Shown: one piece after another, positions 35,354 through 49,200 of the stretch | How the letters are laid out: each line of letters starts with the position of its first letter | Position numbering within the stretch: the stretch's first letter is position 1 | Assembly: GCA_023678885.1 (NCBI GenBank) | Contig: CM043001.1 | Span: forward strand, 29,938,408-30,002,407 | DNA length: 64,000 nt | Reading direction: 5' to 3' | Source: Pogostemon cablin | Taxonomy: Eukaryota > Streptophyta > Magnoliopsida > Lamiales > Lamiaceae | Notes under the pieces: model-generated | Told to the model about the DNA's origin: nothing | Databases searched by the model: none | The model's input: only the letters and a program-made list of their open reading frames with translations | Position numbers and translations under genes: made by a program

Positions 35354-37253
35354 GCACCAAAGAGTCACTAAAAAGTAAAAGTGCAGAGCTGATTCTACTC
35401 CGTGAGCCAGGTCAAGAACACCTCTAAGTGAGCATTTTCTTGCCATTTTTATGGTCAAATTAATTCTTAGATATGAGAATATATTTGGAGAACATATTTT
35501 TATAGTATAAAAATGTTAGGAAGCTTGCGCCATAGAGTCACTAAAAACTCACAGTGCAGAGCTGATCTACTCCTTGAGCAAGGTCAAGAACTCTTTGAAG
35601 TGAGCTTTTTCTAGCCAATTTTATGGTCAAATGAGTTATTAGACATGAGAATATATTTGGAGAACATGTTTTCAGATTATAAAAATGCTAAGAAGCTTGT
35701 ACTATATGGTCACTAAAAACTCAAAGTGCATAGCAGATTCTACTCCATGAGCCAGGTCAAGTACTACTTGAAGTGAGCATTTTCATGCCATTTTTATGGT
35801 CAAATTAGTTATTAGACATGAGAATATTGTTTATGAATGTGTTTTCAGAGTATAAAAATTCTAGGAAGCTTGCACCATAGAGTCTCTAAAAACTCAAAGT
35901 GCAGAGCTGATTATACTCCGTGAGCCAGGTCAAGAACTCCTTGAAGTGATCATTTTCTTGTCATTTTTATGGTCAAATTAGTTATTAGACATTAGAATAT
36001 ATTTGTAGAACATGTTTTTTGAGTATAAAAATTCTAGGAAGCTTGTACCATAGAGTCACTAAAAAGTCAATATATAGAGCTGATTCTACTCGGTGAGTTA
36101 GGTCAAGAACTCCTTGAAGTAGAGCATTTTCTTGCCATTTTTATTATGAAATTAGTTATTATACATGAGAATATAGTTGGAGAACTTGTTTTCTGAGTAC
36201 AAAAATACTAGGAAGCTTGCACCGTAGAGTCACTAAAAACTCACAGTGCATAGCCGTTCTACTCCGTGAGCCAGGTTAAGAACACCTTGAAGTGAGCATT
36301 TTCTTGTCATTTTTATGGTCAAATTAGTTATTAGACATGAGAATATAGTTGGAGAGCATGTTTTCAAAGTATAAAAATGCTAGGAATCTTGTACCATAGA
36401 GTCACTAAAAAGTCAAATTGCAGAGCAGATTCTGCTCTGTGAGCCTGGTCAAGAACTCTTGGAAGTGAGCATTTTCTAGCCATTTTTATGGTCATATTAG
36501 TTATTAGACATGAGAATATAGTTGGAGAACATGTTTTTAGAGTATAAAAAAGCTAGGAAGCTTGCACTATAGAGTCATTTAAAAGTTAAAGTGCAGAGCA
36601 TATTCTGCTCCGTGAGCCAGATCAAGAACTTCTGGAAGTGTGCATTTTCTAGCCATTTTTATGGTCAAATTAGTTATTAGACATGATAATATAGTTGGAG
36701 AACATGTTTTTAGAGTATAAAAATGCTAGGAAGCTTGCGCCATAGAGTCACTAAAAAGTCAAAGTGCAGAGCTGATTCTAATATGTGAGCCAGATTAAGA
36801 ACTCGTTGAAGTGATCATTTTCTTGCCATTTTTATGGTCAAATTAATTCTTAGACATAAGAATACAGTTGAAGAACATATTTCAGAGTATAAAAATGCTA
36901 GGAAGCTTGCGCCATAGAATCACTAAAAAGTCAAAGTTTAGAGATTATTCTACTCCTTGAGCAAGTTCAAGAACTACTTGAAGTGAGCATTTTCTTGCTA
37001 TTTTTATGGTCAAATTAGTTATTAGACAAGAGAATATATTTGGAGAACATGGTTTTAGAGTATTAAAATGCTAGGAAGCTTGTATCATAGGGTCACTAAA
37101 AAGTCAAAATACAGAGCTATTCTACTCCGTGAGCCAGGTCAAGAACTCCTTTAAGTGAGCATTTTTTTGCCATTTTTATGGTCAAATAGGTTATTAGACA
37201 TGAGAATATAGTTGGAGAACATGTTTTCAGAGTATAAAAATACTAGGAAGCTT
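35354..37253 (+). repeat. Satellite, first 11-monomer (1.90 kb) block
   Basis: From the monomer start CACCAAAGAGTCACT at 35354 to its next copy at 37254. It contains the same ordered variants as the 11-monomer blocks further right (TACTATATGG, ATTGTTTATGAATG, ACTTGTTTTCTGAG). The 8.464-kb periodicity begins inside this block at about 36.5 kb. Confidence 0.8.
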
Positions 37254-40200
37254 GCACCAAAGAGTCACTAAAAAGTAAAAGTGCAGAGCTGATTCTACTC
37301 CGTGAGCCAGGACAAGAACACCAATAAGTGAGCATTTTCTTGCCATTTTTATGGTCAAATTAATTCTTAGATATGAGAATATAGTTGGAGAACATATTTT
37401 TATAGTATAAAAATGTTAGGAAGCTTGCGCCACAGAGTCACTAAAAACTCACAGTGCAGAGCTGATTCTACTCCTTGAGCCAGGTCAAGAACTCTTTGAA
37501 GTGAGCTTTTTCTAGCCAATTTTATGGTCAAATGAGTTATTAGACATGAGAATATATTTGGAGAACATGTTTTCAGATTATAAAAATGCTAAGAAGCTTG
37601 TACTATATGGTCACTAAAAACTCAAAGTGCATAGCAGATTCTACTCCATGAGCCAGGTCAAGAACTACTTGAAGTGAGCATTTTCATGCCATTTTTATGG
37701 TCAAATTAGTTATTAGACATGAGAATATTGTTTATGAATGTGTTTTCAGAGTATAAAAATTCTAGGAAGCTTGCACCATAGAGTCTCTAAAAACTCAAAG
37801 TGCAGAGCTGATTATACTCCGTGAGCCAGGTCAAGAACTCCTTGAAGTGAGCATTTTCTTGTCATTTTTATGGTCAAATTAGTTATTAGACATTATAATA
37901 TATTTGTAGAACATGTTTTTTTGAGTATAAAAATTCTAGGAAGCTTGTACTATAGAGTCACTAAAAAGTCAATATACAGAGCTGATTCTACTCCGTGAGT
38001 TAGGTCAAGAACTCCTTGAAGTAGAGCATTTTCTTGCCATTTTTATTATGAAATTAGTTATTATACATGAGAATATAGTTGGAGAACTTGTTTTCTGAGT
38101 ACAAAAATACTAGGAAGCTTGCACCGTAGAGTCACTAAAAACTCACAGTGCATAGCCGTTCTACTCCGTGAGCCAGGTTAAGAACACCTTGAAGTGAGCA
38201 TTTTCTTGTCATTTTTATGGTCAAATTAGTTATTAGACATGAGAATATAGTTGGAGAGCATGTTTTCAAAGTATAAAAATGCTAGGAATCTTGTACCATA
38301 GAGTCACTAAAAAGTCAAATTGCAGAGCAGATTCTGCTCTGTGAGCCTGGTCAAGAACTCTTGGAAGTGAGCATTTTCTAGCCATTTTTATGGTCATATT
38401 AGTTATTAGACATGAGAATATAGTTGGAGAACATGTTTTTAGAGTATAAAAATGCTAGGAAGCTTGCACCATAGAGTCATTTAAAAGTTAAAGTGCAGAG
38501 CATATTCTGCTCCGTGAGCCAAATCAAGAACTTCTGGAAGTGTGCATTTTCTAGCCATTTTTATGGTCAAATTAGTTATTAGACATGATAATATAGTTGG
38601 AGAACATGTTTTTAGAGTATAAAAATGCTAGGAAGCTTGCGCCATAGAGTCACTAAAAAGTCAAAGTGCAGAGCTGATTCTAATATGTGAGCCAGATTAA
38701 GAACTCCTTGAAGTGAGCATTTTCTTGCCATTTTTATGGTCAAATTAATTCTTAGACATAAAAATACAGTTGAAGAACATATTTCAGAGTATAAAAATGC
38801 TAGGAAGCTTGCGCCATAGAGTCACTAAAAAGTCAAAGTTTAGAGATTATTCTACTCCTTGAGCAAGTTCAAGAACTACTTGAAGTGAGCATTTTCTTGC
38901 TATTTTTATGGTCAAATTAGTTATTAGACAAGAGAATATATTTGGAGAACATGGTTTTAGAGTATTAAAATGCTAGGAAGCTTGTACCATAGGGTCACTA
39001 AAAAGTCAAAATACAGAGCTATTCTACTCCGTGAGCCAGGTCAAGAACTCCTTTAAGTGAGCATTTTCTTGCCATTTTTATGGTCAAATAGGTTATTAGA
39101 CATGAGAATATAGTTGGAGAACATGTTTTCAGAGTATAAAAATACTAGGAATCTTGCACCAAAGAGTCGCTAAAAAGTCAAAGTGCATAGCTGATTCTAC
39201 TCCGTGAGCCAGGTCAAGAATACCTCTAAGTGAGCATTTTCTTGCCATTTTTATGGTCAAATTAATTCTTAGACATGAGAATATAGTTGGAGAACATATT
39301 TTTATAGTATAAAATACTAGGAAGCTTGCACCGTAGAGTCACTAAAAACTCATAGTGCATAGCCGTTCTACTCCGTGAGCTAGGTCAACAACACCTTGAA
39401 GTGAGCATTTTATTTTTATTTTTATGGTCAAATTAGTTATTAGACATGAGAATATAGTTGGAGAGCATGTTTTTAAAGTATAAAAATGCTAGGAATCTTG
39501 CACCATAGAGTCACTAAAAAGTCAAAGTGCAGAGCTGATTCTGCTCCGTGAGCCAGGTCAAGAACTCTTGGAAGTGAGCATTTTCTAGCCATTTTTGTGG
39601 TCATATTAGTTATTAGACATGAGAATATAGTTGAAGAATATATTTTCAGAGTATAAAAATTCTAGGAAGCATGCACCATAGAGTCACTAAAAAGTCATAG
39701 TGCATAGCTGATTCTACTCCGTGAGCTAGGTCAAGAACTCCTTGAAGTGAGAATTTTCTTGCCATTTTTATGGTCAAATTAGTTATTAGACATTTGAATA
39801 TATTTGGAGAATATGTTTTTTCAGAGTATAAAAATGCTAGGAAGCTTGTACCATAGGGCCACTAAAAAGTCAAAATGCATAGCAGATTCTGCTCCGTGAG
39901 CTAGGTCAAGAACTCCTGGAAGTGAGCATTGTCTAGCCATTTTTATGGTCAAATTATTTATTAGACATGAGAATATAGTTGGAGAGCATGTTTTCAGAGT
40001 ATAAAAATGCTAGGAAGCTTGCACCATAGAGTCATTTAAAAGTTAAAGTGCAGAGCATATTCTGCTCCGTGAGCCAGATCAAGAACTTCTGGAAGTGTGC
40101 ATTTTCTAGACATTTTTATGGTCAAATTAGTTATTAGACATGAGAATATAGTTAGAGAACATGTTTTTAGAGTATAAAAATGCTAGGAAGCTTGCTCCAT

Positions 40201-43200
40201 AGAGTCACTAAAAAGTCAAAGTGCAGAGCTGATTCTAATATGTGAGCCAGATTAAGAACTCCTTGAAGTGAGCATTTTCTTGCCATTTTTATGGTCAAAT
40301 TAATTCTTAGACATAAGAATACAGTTGAAGAACATATTTCAGAGTATAAAAATGCTAGGAAGCTTGCGCCATAGAGTCACTAAAAAGTCAAAGTACAGAG
40401 ATTATTCTACTCCTTGAGCAAGTTCAAGAACTACTTGAAGTGAGCATTTTCTTGCTATTTTTATGGTCAAATTAGTTATTAGACAAAAGAATATATTTGG
40501 AGAACAAGGTTTTAGAGTATTAAAATGCTAGGAAGCTTGTACCATAGGGTCACTAAAAAGTCAAAATACAGAGCTATTCTACTCCGTGAGCCAGGTCAAG
40601 AACTCCTTTAAGTGAGCATTTTCTTGCCATTTTTATGGTCAAATAGGTTATTAGACATGAGAATATAGTTGGAGAACATGTTTTCAGAGTATAAAAATAC
40701 TAGGAATCTTGCACCAAAGAGTCGCTAAAAAGTCAAAGTGCATAGCTGATTCTACTCCGTGAGCCAGGTCAAGAATACCTCTAAGTGAGCATTTCCTTGC
40801 CATTTTTATGGTCAAATTAATTCTTAGACATGAGAATATAGTTGGAGAACATATTTTTATAGTATAAAATACTAGGAATCTTGCACCGTAGAGTCACTAA
40901 AAACTCATAGTGCATAGCCGTTCTACTCCGTGAGCTAGGTCAACAACACCTTGAAGTGAGCATTTTATTTTTATGGTCAAATTAGTTATTAGACATGAGA
41001 ATATAGTTGGAGAGCATGTTTTTAAAGTATAAAAATGCTAGGAATCTTGCACCATAGAGTCACTAAAAAGTCAAAGTGCAGAGCTGATTCTGCTCCGTGA
41101 GCCAGGTCAAGAACTCTTGGAAGTGAGCATTTTCTAGCCATTTTTGTGGTCATATTAGTTATTAGACATGAGAATATAGTTGAAGAATATATTTTCAGAG
41201 TATAAAAATTCTAGGAAGCATGCACCATAGAGTCACTAAAAACTCATAGTGCATAGCTGATTCTACTCCGTGAACTAGGTCAAGAACTCCTTGAAGTGAG
41301 AATTTTCTTGCCATTTTTATGGTCAAATTAGTTATTAGACATTTGAATATATTTGGAGAATATGTTTTTTCAGAGTATAAAAATGCTAGGAAGCTTGTAC
41401 CATAGGGCCACTAAAAAGTCAAAATGCATAGCAGATTCTGCTCCGTGAGCTAGGTCAAGAACTCCTGGAAGTGAGCATTTTCTAGCCATTTTTATGGTCA
41501 TATTAGTTATTAGACATGAGAATATAGTTGGAGAACATGTTTTTAGAGTATAAAAATGCTAGGAAGCTTGCACCATAGAGTCATTTAAAAGTTAAAGTGC
41601 AGAGCATATTCTGCTCCTTAAGCCAGATCAAGAACTTCTGGAAGTGTGCATTTTCTAGCCATTTTTATGGTCAAATTAGTTATTAGACATGATAATATAG
41701 TTGGAGAACATGTTTTTAGAGTATAAAAATGCTAGGAAGCTTGCGCCATAGAGTCACTAAAAAGTCAAAGCGCAGAGCTGATTCTAATATGTGAGCCAGA
41801 TTAAGAACTCCTTGAAGTGATCATTTTCTTGCCATTTTTATGGTCAAATTAATTCTTAGACATAAGAATACAGTTGAAGAACATATTTCAGAGTATAAAA
41901 ATGCTAGGAAGCTTGCGCCATAGAGTCACTAAAAAGTCAAAGTTTAGAGATTATTCTACTCCTTGAGCAAGTTCAAGAACTACTTGAAGTGAGCATTTTC
42001 TTGCTATTTTTATGGTCAAATTAGTTATTAGACAAGAGAATATATTTGGAGAACATGGTTTTAGAGTATTAAAATGCTAGGAAGCTTGTACCATAGGGTC
42101 ACTAAAAAGTCAAAATACAGAGCTATTCTACTCCGTGAGCCAGGTCAAGAACTCCTTTAAGTGAGCATTTTCTTGCCATTTTTATGGTCAAATAGGTTAT
42201 TAGACATGAGAATATAGTTGGAGAACATGTTTTCAGAGTATAAAAATACTAGGAAGCTTGCACCAAAGAGTCACTAAAAAGTAAAAGTGCAGAGCTGATT
42301 CTACTCCGTGAGCCAGGTCAAGAACACCTCTAAGTGAGCATTTTCTTGCCATTTTTATGGTCAAATTAATTCTTAGATATGAGAATATAGTTGGAGAACA
42401 TATTTTTATAGTATAAAAATGTTAGGAAGCTTGCGCCATAGAGTCACTAAAAACTCACAGTGCAGAGCTGATTCTACTCCTTGAGCCAGGTCAAGAACTC
42501 TTTGAAGTGAGCTTTTTCTAGCCAATTTTATGGTCAAATGAGTTATTAGACATGAGAATATATTTGGAGAACATGTTTTCAGATTATAAAAATGCTAAGA
42601 AGCTTGTACTATATGGTCACTAAAAACTCAAAGTGCATAGCAGATTCTACTCCATGAGCCAGGTCAAGAACTATTTGAAGTGAGCATTTTCATGCCATTT
42701 TTATGGTCAAATTAGTTATTAGACATGAGAATATTGTTTATGAATGTGTTTTCAGAGTACAAAAATTCTAGGAAGCTTGCACCATAGAGTCTCTAAAAAC
42801 TTAAAGTGCAGAGCTGATTATACTCCGTGAGCCAGGTCAAGAACTCCTTGAAGTGATCATTTTCTTGTCATTTTTATTGTCAAATTAGTTATTAGACATT
42901 ATAATATATTTGTAGAACATGTTTTTTTGAGTATAAAAATTCTAGGAAGCCTGTACCATAGAGTCACTAAAAAGTCAATATACAGAGCTGATTCTACTCC
43001 GTGAGTTAGGTCAAGAACTCCTTGAAGTAGAGCATTTTCTTGCCATTTTTATTATGAAATTAGTTATTATACATGAGAATATAGTTGGAGAACTTGTTTT
43101 CTGAGTACAAAAATACTAGGAAGCTTACACCGTAGAGTCACTAAAAACTCACAGTGCATAGCCGTTCTACTCCGTGAGCCAGGTTAAGAACACCTTGAAG

Positions 43201-46200
43201 TGAGCATTTTCTTGTCATTTTTATGGTCAAATTAGTTATTAGACATGAGAATATAGTTGGAGAGCATGTTTTCAAAGTATAAAAATGCTAGGAATCTTGT
43301 ACCATAGAGTCACTAAAAAGTCAAATTGCAGAGCAGATTCTGCTCTGTGAGCCTGGTCAAGAACTCTTGGAAGTGAGCATTTTCTAGCCATTTTTATGGT
43401 CATATTAGTTATTAGACATGAGAATATAGTTGGAGAACATGTTTTTAGAGTATAAAAATGCTAGGAAGCTTGCACCATAGAGTCATTTAAAAGTTAAAGT
43501 GCAGAGCATATTCTGCTCCGTGAGCCAGATCAAGAACTTCTGGAAGTGTGCATTTTCTAGCCATTTTTATGGTCAAATTAGTTATTAGACATGATAATAT
43601 AGTTGGAGAACATGTTTTTAGAGTATAAAAATGCTAGGAAGCTTGCGCCATAGAGTCACTAAAAAGTCAAAGTGCAGAGCTGATTCTAATATGTGAGCCA
43701 GATTAAGAACTCCTTGAAGTGAGCATTTTCTTGCCATTTTTATGGTCAAATTAATTCTTAGACATAAAAATACAGTTGAAGAACATATTTCTGAGTATAA
43801 AAATGCTAGGAAGCTTGCGCCATAGAGTCACTAAAAAGTCAAAGTTTAGAGATTATTCTACTCCTTGAGCAAGTTCAAGAACTACTTGAAGTGAGCATTT
43901 TCTTGCTATTTTTATGGTCAAATTAGTTATTAGACAAGAGAATATATTTGGAGAACATGGTTTTAGAGTATTAAAATGCTAGGAAGCTTGTACCATAGGG
44001 TCACTAAAAAGTCAAAATACAGAGCTATTCTACTCCGTGAGCCAGGTCAAGAACTCCTTTAAGTGAGCATTTTCTTGCCATTTTTATGGTCAAATAGGTT
44101 ATTAGACATGAGAATATAGTTGGAGAACATGTTTTCAGAGTATAAAAATACTAGGAATCTTGCACCAAAGAGTCGCTAAAAAGTCAAAGTGCATAGCTGA
44201 TTCTACTCCGTGAGCTAGGTCAAGAATACCTCTAAGTGAGCATTTTCTTGCCATTTTTATGGTCAAATTAATTCTTAGACATGAGAATATAGTTGGAGAA
44301 CATATTTTTATAGTATAAAATACTAGGAATCTTGCACCGTAGAGTCACTAAAAACTCATAGTGCATAGCCGTTCTACTCCGTGAGCTAGGTCAACAACAC
44401 CTTGAAGTGAGCATTTTATTTTTATTTTTATGGTCAAATTAGTTATTAGACATGAGAATATAGTTGGAGAGCATGTTTTTAAAGTATAAAAATGCTAGGA
44501 ATCTTGCACCATAGAGTCACTAAAAAGTCAAAGTGCAGAGCTGATTCTGCTCCGTGAGCCAGGTCAGGAACTCTTGGAAGTGAGCATTTTCTAGCCATTT
44601 TTGTGGTCATATTAGTTATTAGACATGAGAATATAGTTGAAGAATATATTTTCAGAGTATAAAAATTCTAGGAAGCATGCACCATAGAGTCACTAAAAAC
44701 TCATAGTGCATAGCTGATTCTACTCCGTGAACTAGGTCAAGAACTCCTTGAAGTGAGAATTTTCTTGCCATTTTTATGGTCAAATTAGTTATTAGACATT
44801 TGAATATATTTGGAGAATATGTTTTTTCAGAGTATAAAAATGCTAGGAAGCTTGTACCATAGGGCCACTAAAAAGTCAAAATGCATAGCAGATTCTGCTC
44901 CGTGAGCTAGGTCAAGAACTCCTGGAAGTGAGCATTTTCTAGCCATTTTTATGGTCATATTAGTTATTAGACATGAGAATATAGTTGGAGAACATGTTTT
45001 TAGAGTATAAAAATGCTAGGAAGCTTGCACCATAGAGTCATTTAAAAGTTAAAGTGCAGAGCATATTCTGCTCCGTAAGCCAGATCAAGAACTTCTGGAA
45101 GTGTGCATTTTCTAGCCATTTTTATGGTCAAATTAGTTATTAGAAATGATAATATAGTTGGAGAACATGTTTTTAGAGTATAAAAATGCTAGGAAGCTTG
45201 CGCCATAGAGTCACTAAAAAGTCAAAGTGCAGAGCTGATTCTAATATGTGAGCCAGATTAAGAACTCCTTGAAGTGATCATTTTCTTGCCATTTTTATGG
45301 TCAAATTAATTCTTAGACATAAGAATACAGTTGAAGAACATATTTCAGAGTATAAAAATGCTAGGAAGCTTGCGCCATAGAGTCACTAAAAAGTCAAAGT
45401 TTAGATATTATTCTACTCCTTGAGCAAGTTCAAGAACTACTTGAAGTGAGCATTTTCTTGCTATTTTTATGGTCAAATTAGTTATTAGACAAGAGAATAT
45501 ATTTGGAGAACATGGTTTTAGAGTATTAAAATGCTAGGAAGCTTGTACCATAGGGTCACTAAAAAGTCAAAATACAGAGCTATTCTACTCCGTGAGCCAG
45601 GTCAAGAACTCCTTTAAGTGAGCATTTTCTTGCCATTTTTATGGTCAAATAGGTTATTAGACATGAGAATATAGTTGGAGAACATGTTTTCAGAGTATAA
45701 AAATACTAGGAAGCTTGCACCAAAGAGTCACTAAAAAGTAAAAGTGCAGAGCTGATTCTACTCCGTGAGCCAGGTCAAGAACACCTCTAAGTGAGCATTT
45801 TCTTGCCATTTTTATGGTCAAATTAATTCTTAGATATGAGAATATAGTTGGAGAACATATTTTTATAGTATAAAAATGTTAGGAAGCTTGCGCCATAGAG
45901 TCACTAAAAACTCACAGTGCAGAGCTGATTCTACTCCTTGAGCCAGGTCAAGAACTCTTTGAAGTGAGCTTTTTCTAGCCAATTTTATGGTCAAATGAGT
46001 TATTAGACATGAGAATATATTTGGAGAACATGTTTTCAGATTATAAAAATGCTAAGAAGCTTGTACTATATGGTCACTAAAAACTCAAAGTGCATAGCAG
46101 ATTCTACTCCATGAGCCAGGTCAAGAACTATTTGAAGTGAGCATTTTCATGCCATTTTTATGGTCAAATTAGTTATTAGACATGAGAATATTGTTTATGA

Positions 46201-49200
46201 ATGTGTTTTCAGAGTACAAAAATTCTAGGAAGCTTGCACCATAGAGTCTCTAAAAACTTAAAGTGCAGAGCTGATTATACTCCGTGAGCCAGGTCAAGAA
46301 CTCCTTGAAGTGATCATTTTCTTGTCATTTTTATTGTCAAATTAGTTATTAGACATTATAATATATTTGTAGAACATGTTTTTTTGAGTATAAAAATTCT
46401 AGGAAGCCTGTACCATAGAGTCACTAAAAAGTCAATATACAGAGCTGATTCTACTCCGTGAGTTAGGTCAAGAACTCCTTGAAGTAGAGCATTTTCTTGC
46501 CATTTTTATTATGAAATTAGTTATTATACATGAGAATATAGTTGGAGAACTTGTTTTCTGAGTACAAAAATACTAGGAAGCTTGCACCGTAGAGTCACTA
46601 AAAACTCACAGTGCATAGCCGTTCTACTCCGTGAGCCAGGTTAAGAACACCTTGAAGTGAGCATTTTCTTGTCATTTTTATGGTCAAATTAGTTATTAGA
46701 CATGAGAATATAGTTGGAGAGCATGTTTTCAAAGTATAAAAATGCTAGGAATCTTGTACCATAGAGTCACTAAAAAGTCAAATTGCAGAGCAGATTCTGC
46801 TCTGTGAGCCTGGTCAAGAACTCTTGGAAGTGAGCATTTTCTAGCCATTTTTATGGTCATATTAGTTATTAGACATGAGAATATAGTTGGAGAACATGTT
46901 TTTAGAGTATAAAAATGCTAGGAAGCTTGCACCATAGAGTCATTTAAAAGTTAAAGTGCAGAGCATATTCTGCTCCGTGAGCCAAATCAAGAACTTCTGG
47001 AAGTGTGCATTTTCTAGCCATTTTTATGGTCAAATTAGTTATTAGACATGATAATATAGTTGGAGAACATGTTTTTAGAGTATAAAAATGCTAGGAAGCT
47101 TGCGCCATAGAGTCACTAAAAAGTCAAAGTGCAGAGCTGATTCTAATATGTGAGCCAGATTAAGAACTCCTTGAAGTGAGCATTTTCTTGCCATTTTTAT
47201 GGTCAAATTAATTCTTAGACATAAAAATACAGTTGAAGAACATATTTCAGAGTATAAAAATGCTAGGAAGCTTGCGCCATAGAGTCACTAAAAAGTCAAA
47301 GTTTAGAGATTATTCTACTCCTTGAGCAAGTTCAAGAACTACTTGAAGTGAGCATTTTCTTGCTATTTTTATGGTCAAATTAGTTATTAGACAAGAGAAT
47401 ATATTTGGAGAACATGGTTTTAGAGTATTAAAATGCTAGGAAGCTTGTACCATAGGGTCACTAAAAAGTCAAAATACAGAGCTATTCTACTCCGTGAGCC
47501 AGGTCAAGAACTCCTTTAAGTGAGCATTTTCTTGCCATTTTTATGGTCAAATAGGTTATTAGACATGAGAATATAGTTGGAGAACATGTTTTCAGAGTAT
47601 AAAAATACTAGGAATCTTGCACCAAAGAGTCGCTAAAAAGTCAAAGTGCATAGCTGATTCTACTCCGTGAGCCAGGTCAAGAATACCTCTAAGTGAGCAT
47701 TTTCTTGCCATTTTTATGGTCAAATTAATTCTTAGACATGAGAATATAGTTGGAGAACATATTTTTATAGTATAAAATACTAGGAAGCTTGCACCGTAGA
47801 GTCACTAAAAACTCATAGTGCATAGCCGTTCTACTCCGTGAGCTAGGTCAACAACACCTTGAAGTGAGCATTTTATTTTTATTTTTATGGTCAAATTAGT
47901 TATTAGACATGAGAATATAGTTGGAGAGCATGTTTTTAAAGTATAAAAATGCTAGGAATCTTGCACCATAGAGTCACTAAAAAGTCAAAGTGCAGAGCTG
48001 ATTCTGCTCCGTGAGCCAGGTCAAGAACTCTTGGAAGTGAGCATTTTCTAGCCATTTTTGTGGTCATATTAGTTATTAGACATGAGAATATAGTTGAAGA
48101 ATATATTTTCAGAGTATAAAAATTCTAGGAAGCATGCACCATAGAGTCACTAAAAAGTCATAGTGCATAGCTGATTCTACTCCGTGAGCTAGGTCAAGAA
48201 CTCCTTGAAGTGAGAATTTTCTTGCCATTTTTATGGTCAAATTAGTTATTAGACATTTGAATATATTTGGAGAATATGTTTTTTCAGAGTATAAAAATGC
48301 TAGGAAGCTTGTACCATAGGGCCACTAAAAAGTCAAAATGCATAGCAGATTCTGCTCCGTGAGCTAGGTCAAGAACTCCTGGAAGTGAGCATTGTCTAGC
48401 CATTTTTATGGTCAAATTATTTATTAGACATGAGAATATAGTTGGAGAGCATGTTTTCAGAGTATAAAAATGCTAGGAAGCTTGCACCATAGAGTCATTT
48501 AAAAGTTAAAGTGCAGAGCATATTCTGCTCCGTGAGCCAGATCAAGAACTTCTGGAAGTGTGCATTTTCTAGACATTTTTATGGTCAAATTAGTTATTAG
48601 ACATGAGAATATAGTTAGAGAACATGTTTTTAGAGTATAAAAATGCTAGGAAGCTTGCTCCATAGAGTCACTAAAAAGTCAAAGTGCAGAGCTGATTCTA
48701 ATATGTGAGCCAGATTAAGAACTCCTTGAAGTGAGCATTTTCTTGCCATTTTTATGGTCAAATTAATTCTTAGACATAAGAATACAGTTGAAGAACATAT
48801 TTCAGAGTATAAAAATGCTAGGAAGCTTGCGCCATAGAGTCACTAAAAAGTCAAAGTACAGAGATTATTCTACTCCTTGAGCAAGTTCAAGAACTACTTG
48901 AAGTGAGCATTTTCTTGCTATTTTTATGGTCAAATTAGTTATTAGACAAAAGAATATATTTGGAGAACAAGGTTTTAGAGTATTAAAATGCTAGGAAGCT
49001 TGTACCATAGGGTCACTAAAAAGTCAAAATACAGAGCTATTCTACTCCGTGAGCCAGGTCAAGAACTCCTTTAAGTGAGCATTTTCTTGCCATTTTTATG
49101 GTCAAATAGGTTATTAGACATGAGAATATAGTTGGAGAACATGTTTTCAGAGTATAAAAATACTAGGAATCTTGCACCAAAGAGTCGCTAAAAAGTCAAA